Shown here piece after piece: positions 60,197-64,000 of a stretch of DNA of 64,000 bases. Under the pieces are notes generated by a model. The model did not search any database. It was not told the DNA's origin and worked only from the letters and a program-made list of their open reading frames with translations. How positions within the stretch are numbered: position 1 is the stretch's first letter; each line of letters opens with the position of its first letter. Made by a program: the position numbers and the translations under genes. Source of the stretch: Campylobacter volucris (lineage in GTDB: Bacteria; Campylobacterota; Campylobacteria; Campylobacterales; Campylobacteraceae); the NCBI RefSeq assembly GCF_008011665.1, contig NZ_VOWJ01000016.1, positions 23,883 through 87,882 on the forward strand, given 5' to 3'.

Positions 60197-60202
60197 TATA
60201 AT
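60197..60202 (+). promoter_or_regulatory. probable -10 element of lolA
   Basis: TATAAT in the context TTTTATATAATTTT, 27 bases before the lolA ATG, with TAAGG as Shine-Dalgarno in between. It is the same context as at the der promoter (46016). Confidence 0.5.
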
Positions 60203-60229
60203 TTTAAAAATAAAATTAAGGTTTGATAT

Positions 60230-60736
60230 ATGAAATATATTTTGGTATTGTTTTTTACATTTTTACAACTCTTGGCTTTTGATATCAATTTTGAAAATTT
60301 TAGTAGTGATTTTGTACAAAAAGTTTATAGCAATAAATCTTCACTAGAGTATAAAGGAAATTTTATTATCACTCAAAATAAAGCATTTTGGAATTATATC
60401 TATCCTATTTCAAAACAAATTTATATCAATAAACATGAAATAACAATCATTGAACCACAACTAGAACAAGTAATTTTTACAAAAATACAAAATTTACCAA
60501 ACCTACAAAAAATTTTTAAACAAGCTAAAAAAATCTCCCAAGATATCTATGAAGCAACTTATGAAAATACCCAATATAAAATCAAATTAAAAAATGATAC
60601 TTTAATGGATATTTCTTACAAAGATGAGCTTCAAAATACTATTATTATTGAATTTTTTAATCAAAAATTTAATCAAAATATAAATGAAAACATATTTATA
60701 CCAAACATTCCAAATCACTACGATATCGTGCGTTAA
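60230..60736 (+). CDS. lolA: LolA-like outer-membrane lipoprotein carrier
   Basis: Periplasmic chaperone that carries lipoproteins from LolCDE to the outer membrane. The 168 residues include a signal peptide (about 1-16, ending LLAF). The mature half-barrel has FSSDFVQKVYSNKSSLEYKGNF (a FxQ-like start) and KAFWNYIYPISKQIYIN, matching the family's W-Y-P...K pattern. It is diverged at the C-terminus, as is usual in the epsilon group. It abuts the convergent gene with no spacer. Confidence 0.88.
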   Translation: MKYILVLFFTFLQLLAFDINFENFSSDFVQKVYSNKSSLEYKGNFIITQNKAFWNYIYPISKQIYINKHEITIIEPQLEQVIFTKIQNLPNLQKIFKQAKKISQDIYEATYENTQYKIKLKNDTLMDISYKDELQNTIIIEFFNQKFNQNINENIFIPNIPNHYDIVR

Positions 60737-61387
60737 TCAAAAAGGTAATTCTTTAAATAACTCTTCATTTTTACTTGGAGCAAGCATTTGCATTTGAGAA
60801 TTTTCCATAGTTTTTAAAATCATATCCATAGCTTCTTTACTAATATTTGCTTCCTTATCTATAGTAGTATTAAAATCCGAATTTATTTCTTCACCACTGG
60901 TGTTTAAATCTTGAATTTTAGTGCTATTATACTCTTCTCTTATTGGCTTTTCTTCCTTTATAGATTTTTCTTCTTTTACTAGATTTTGTGATTTTGTGAT
61001 TTTTTCCTCTTTAGAATCTAATTCTTGTAAGAATTTTTTCAATTCTTCTACATCAAATTCTTTTACAGAATTAACTTTTAAAATATAAATATTTTTAATT
61101 TGAGTTTTATATTTTTTATTGCTAAATTTAAGCAATGTTTCTTTAAAGTTAGTTTTACCAATCTCGGTGAACAAATCTTCATAAAAATAACTAGAAATAA
61201 TAGTATTTAAAGCATCTACAATCTTTTTTTCTTCTAAATTTTCTCCTTCAAATTCTAAATTTAATTCTATAGTTTTTAATATATTATTTCCAGTTTTTGA
61301 ATACAAATCGGTTTTAAAATTTTCAATACTTAAAGTATTTGCAAAGATATTTGCAACTATTACAAAACTAAATATTATCCATTTCAT
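60737..61387 (-). CDS. periplasmic protein of unknown function
   Basis: A 216-residue protein with a signal peptide (MKWIIFSFVIVANIFA), then a domain of about 110 residues (IVDALNTIISSYFYEDLFTEIGKTNFKETLL, YKTQIKNIYILKVNSVKEFDVEELKKFL) that resembles flagellar FliL-like or other small secreted folds only weakly, and a Glu/Lys-rich repetitive tail (EEKSIKEEKPIREE). I do not recognise it. Its ATG overlaps the end of the helicase gene by 20 bases, an order I recall from C. jejuni. Confidence 0.7.
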   Translation of the reverse strand: MKWIIFSFVIVANIFANTLSIENFKTDLYSKTGNNILKTIELNLEFEGENLEEKKIVDALNTIISSYFYEDLFTEIGKTNFKETLLKFSNKKYKTQIKNIYILKVNSVKEFDVEELKKFLQELDSKEEKITKSQNLVKEEKSIKEEKPIREEYNSTKIQDLNTSGEEINSDFNTTIDKEANISKEAMDMILKTMENSQMQMLAPSKNEELFKELPF

Positions 61388-62726
61388 TTGAATTTTCCTC
61401 TTCTAAGTTAATAAAATGTGTATTTAAATACAATTCTTTAACTTTTTTATCAAATTTTAAAATTTTTAAAAAATAATCCTCGAAAGAAAATCTATAATCG
61501 TATGTAATTTTTAAATTATTAGGATCAATGGCTCTTGATAAACAAACATATAATTGTCCTTTTTCAAAAATCCCATCTATATCACAAATTAATTTATCTA
61601 TACTCATTCCTTGTGATTTATGTATAGTTATAGCATATGCTAATTTTATAGGATATTGTATAAATTTAGCCTTTATTTTAACTTCTATTTTATTCTCACT
61701 ATCCAATTCATAATCTTCCAAAAGACATTCATATGGTTTTAGTTTTAGTATTTCACCATTGCTTTTTTCTATTACAATAAAATACTCATCATTTTCATAT
61801 AAAATATCTTTAACTTTTCCTTGTTCTCCATTATAATAATTTTCTTCTTTATTATTGACACAAAAAATTATCTTAGCACCGATTTTTATTTTTAAATTTT
61901 GCACCAAATTTAAACCATCAATCCACTGCTTAAAACTTTTATCATCTAAATTTAAATCTATTTTTTCATATATAGCATTAAAAATATATTCTTTTGTTTT
62001 TAAATTTTTTAATTTTATTTCATTGATAAAATTTGTTTTTTTATTAGTTGCACATAATAAAGTATAATCATCTTCATAAGAAAGTAATTCATTTTTACTC
62101 ACTAACTTAGATTTAAAATATTTTATAATCTCATCATTTATTTGACCTAATCTAACATAAAACAAATGCTCATAAAAATTATTATCACTAGTTCTTTTGG
62201 ATAAAGTAAGTTTGACATTTATAAAATTAAATTCATTCCAAGCATTCGATGCAAAGGCATAATAGCTATCTTGAAATAATGAATTTTGCTGTTCTTTTCG
62301 CACAACAGGTGGAAGCTGAAAAAAATCTCCAACAACGACTAATTTACCATTAAATTCAAGTCGAGTGAGTCTATAATAAATCATATCCATAATCAAAGCA
62401 CTAACCATAGAAATTTCATCTATAATTAATAAATCGCATTGTTTTAAAATTCTTTTTAATTTTTCTATTTTATCCTTTTGCTTTCTATCTTCATAATATA
62501 ACTCATCATGACTTACACACCTACCAAATCTAAAAAAACTATGTAGTGTAACTCCGCCTATATTAAATGCACTAATTCCTGTTGAACCCAAAGCTATGAC
62601 TATTTTACTATTTTTCCTATATTCTTTTATCAACCTATAAATTAAAAAAGATTTTCCTACTCCGGCTCCACCACTTAAAAAAACATTACCATTATTAAGG
62701 CATTCTATCAATTTTATTAAAACCAT
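61368..62726 (-). CDS. Pif1-like superfamily 1B DNA helicase
   Basis: A 452-residue protein with Walker A LSGGAGVGKSFLIYRL (about 17-32), LLIIDEISMVSALIMD (Walker B), VGDFFQLPPV (motif III) and near the C-terminus AYAITIHKSQGMSIDKLICDI (motif V) and LYVCLSRAIDP (motif VI). This is the Pif1/RecD-like 5'-3' helicase set. The ATG at 62726 lacks a clear Shine-Dalgarno, and a reverse-strand TATAAT lies only seven bases upstream, so the message may be leaderless or the true start differs. Upstream in frame there is no other start before a stop. Confidence 0.87.
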   Translation of the reverse strand: MVLIKLIECLNNGNVFLSGGAGVGKSFLIYRLIKEYRKNSKIVIALGSTGISAFNIGGVTLHSFFRFGRCVSHDELYYEDRKQKDKIEKLKRILKQCDLLIIDEISMVSALIMDMIYYRLTRLEFNGKLVVVGDFFQLPPVVRKEQQNSLFQDSYYAFASNAWNEFNFINVKLTLSKRTSDNNFYEHLFYVRLGQINDEIIKYFKSKLVSKNELLSYEDDYTLLCATNKKTNFINEIKLKNLKTKEYIFNAIYEKIDLNLDDKSFKQWIDGLNLVQNLKIKIGAKIIFCVNNKEENYYNGEQGKVKDILYENDEYFIVIEKSNGEILKLKPYECLLEDYELDSENKIEVKIKAKFIQYPIKLAYAITIHKSQGMSIDKLICDIDGIFEKGQLYVCLSRAIDPNNLKITYDYRFSFEDYFLKILKFDKKVKELYLNTHFINLEEENSNEMDNI

Positions 62727-63054
62727 TTTAAAATTATAATCATATTTTTATATAATATTTATAAACATAAGGAGCAATAGTTATAAATATAGTAATTTTT
62801 AGTACTAGAAGTATAAGATAAAAAAAACAGCTAAAAAATATTATTGAAAAATCAATTATATGATAATATATGGCTGGGATAGGTATAGCATAACCTTTAT
62901 TGACAATAATTCCAAATCTTAGAATATCACACTAAATATATCAATAAACAATAAAATTTCATTTTTAAAATAAAAAATCCAAATGAAATTAAAAATATGG
63001 ATTTTTATAAACTAATCTTATCTTCGATAATATATTATGACGACACTACTAAGA
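62727..63054. other. non-coding AT-rich region with one hairpin
   Basis: No intact gene is visible. A short run near 62866-62940 reads like protein in one frame (YGWDRYSITFIDNN, then a stop) but matches nothing I know. At 62973-63006, AAAAATCCA and TGGATTTTT form a nine-base stem with a 16-base loop and a T-run, perhaps an old terminator. Confidence 0.5.
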
Positions 63055-63457
63055 AAATCGAGATTATAATATATCTTTCATTAAGGTAGATGATAGTGAA
63101 GCAAAACTTCATACACTTCAGTGTAGATTTTTCCTAAAAAATTTTGCAAAATTGTATGATAATATAGAAGGAAATATGACTGAAGTTGAAGTATTTAGAG
63201 GACAATTTACAAAAAAATCAATAAATATTTTCCAAGTAAAAAATTATATTATTTGATACATTTGAAGGATTTTGATGAGAGAGGTTTACAGAAAGAATAA
63301 AATAAAAATAACAATTTTACAAACACATCTATAAAACTTGTTTTAAATAAAAAGCCAAATAAAGAAAAAGTTGTCATAAAAAAGGATATTTTCCAGAAAG
63401 TATTCAAAATAATGAAAATTAAAAAATGAAAAATTTTACTTTGTCATCCTTTGCAAA
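63055..63457 (+). pseudogene. decayed TylF/MycF-type sugar O-methyltransferase gene
   Basis: Three frames together give the order of a TylF-family enzyme: FLKNFAKLYDNIEGN and TEVEVFRGQFTKK (63140-63220; the intact family has an AEVGVFRG-like motif), then P-S-K-K-L-Y-Y, then FDTFEGF (63252-63272), DERGLQKE in another frame, NNFTNTSIKLVLNKKPNKEKVVIKK, and in yet another frame KKGYFPESIQNNEN. At least three frameshifts and several missing pieces are needed, so it is not functional. TylF-type enzymes methylate sugars; in Campylobacter they are found with surface glycan genes. The 3' half of the gene is missing. Confidence 0.7.
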
Positions 63458-63600
63458 TAAAAACCAACAAACGGGTTCATAAACAACCTTCCCACATCCT
63501 ACACCCAAAGCTTTAAATATATTTATATTGCTCAAACCATTATCTACATCTTGTTCAAATTTAACACTTCTTTAAGTAGTCTTTCAATAAATTTTTCCAT
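63430..63600 (-). pseudogene. possible remnant of a PD-(D/E)XK-family (DUF-type) nuclease gene
   Basis: From ATG 63600, with AAGGTG upstream, the reverse strand reads MEKFIERLLKEVLNLNKM then a stop; a one-base shift continues as VKFEQDVDNGLSNINIFKALG, then VGCGKVVYEPVCWFLFAKDD. The second part resembles the N-terminal NIFEVLG...E-x-RHSAFLAWLL motif of PDDEXK_4-type proteins. The match is short and partly overlaps the methyltransferase remnant on the other strand, so the call is weak. Confidence 0.35.
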
Positions 63601-64000
63601 GCTTCACCTTACACAACTTTACACTTTTATAATCATCACTTCAAAGTTATCTTACAAATTTAAAAAACATAATTTATTATAATAAATATTTTCTAATTTT
63701 TTCATATCATAAAAATCATCAATAATCTCACATCATATATGAAATAAATTATCTAATTTACATTTTTTAATCTAATACTAGATAATTTTTTACTACAACC
63801 CTTTTTTTCAATAACACAAACCAAAAAAACAAAAATCTTTAAATAAATAAAACAACCAACAACCCATCCAAAAAATACCTTAATTATAATCTTTATCATT
63901 TCTATATAAAAACCATACATCCTAATAAAAAACTAAAACTATAATCTATAAGCTTTTTTATTTTTCACCCGCCAAACTAATTCAAACTAATTCAAACTTA
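63601..64000. other. AT-rich region without recognisable genes at the window edge
   Basis: No reading frame of note on either strand. The plus strand is A/C-rich and the minus strand T/G-rich over the last 250 bases, unlike the gene-bearing parts. It ends in a short direct repeat. Confidence 0.6.
63974..63998 (+). repeat. 10-bp direct repeat, 2.5 copies
   Basis: AAACTAATTC occurs at 63974-63983 and 63984-63993, followed by AAACT. It may continue beyond the window. Confidence 0.8.

Noticed and set aside
62866..62975. Short protein-like frame YGWDRYSITFIDNN
   Set aside because: No start codon or ribosome site, interrupted by a stop, and no family recognised; left as unexplained sequence.

Overview
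The window is AT-rich, densely coding bacterial DNA from a thermotolerant Campylobacter (Epsilonproteobacteria). This rests on gene content and order: a flaC-type secreted flagellin, a FlhB C-domain orphan next to a FliK-like protein, flgR, a Tlp7-like chemoreceptor, hemL, psd and the rpmH-rnpA-yidD-yidC-jag-mnmE run. Many neighbour pairs are ones I recall from C. jejuni, but the blocks are arranged differently, as in a relative such as the C. lari group. I cannot fix the species. There are no rRNA genes, CRISPR arrays or insertion sequences, and no long poly-G tracts.

Layout. 1-8.4 kb: folD (5' part only), a small c-type cytochrome, hemL, three membrane proteins, a FliK-like/FlhX pair, then psd and a metallophosphoesterase on the other strand. 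8.5-13.7 kb: the ABC-F ATPase Uup, an M48 protease, prmC, a small membrane protein and flaC. 13.7-20.1 kb: cmoB with a hot-dog-fold protein, a lipoprotein and membrane-anchored nuclease, pepD, a Dcu-type C4-dicarboxylate transporter, and a DsbI/DsbL-like oxidase pair. 20.3-27.4 kb is the main accessory segment: a single-chain type IIG-like restriction-modification enzyme followed at once by two paralogous proteins with pentapeptide-like repeats and membrane tails. 27.4-41.3 kb: ybgC, three reverse-strand genes, then a long forward cluster (ribosome, RNase P, membrane insertion, tRNA modification, purine synthesis) ending in a heme-motif chemoreceptor and a META-domain lipoprotein. 41.3-46 kb (reverse): pyrF, nusB, ribH, kdsA and two transporters. 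46-52.5 kb (forward): der, aroK, trpS, serS and a TPR membrane protein. 52.6-60.1 kb (reverse): tRNA-Asn with its own near-perfect promoter and terminator, then a tight operon secA-flgR-asd-(UPF0114)-hemE-radical SAM. 60.2-62.7 kb: lolA, a periplasmic protein and a Pif1-like helicase. 62.7-64 kb has no intact gene; it holds the frameshifted remains of a TylF-type methyltransferase and, less certainly, of a nuclease-family gene.

Most of the window is housekeeping. The parts most likely to repay a second look are the restriction enzyme with its two membrane partners (20.3-27.4 kb), the FliK-like/FlhX pair, rnpA without a standard start codon, the chemoreceptor with a periplasmic CxxCH, and the decayed genes at the right edge.
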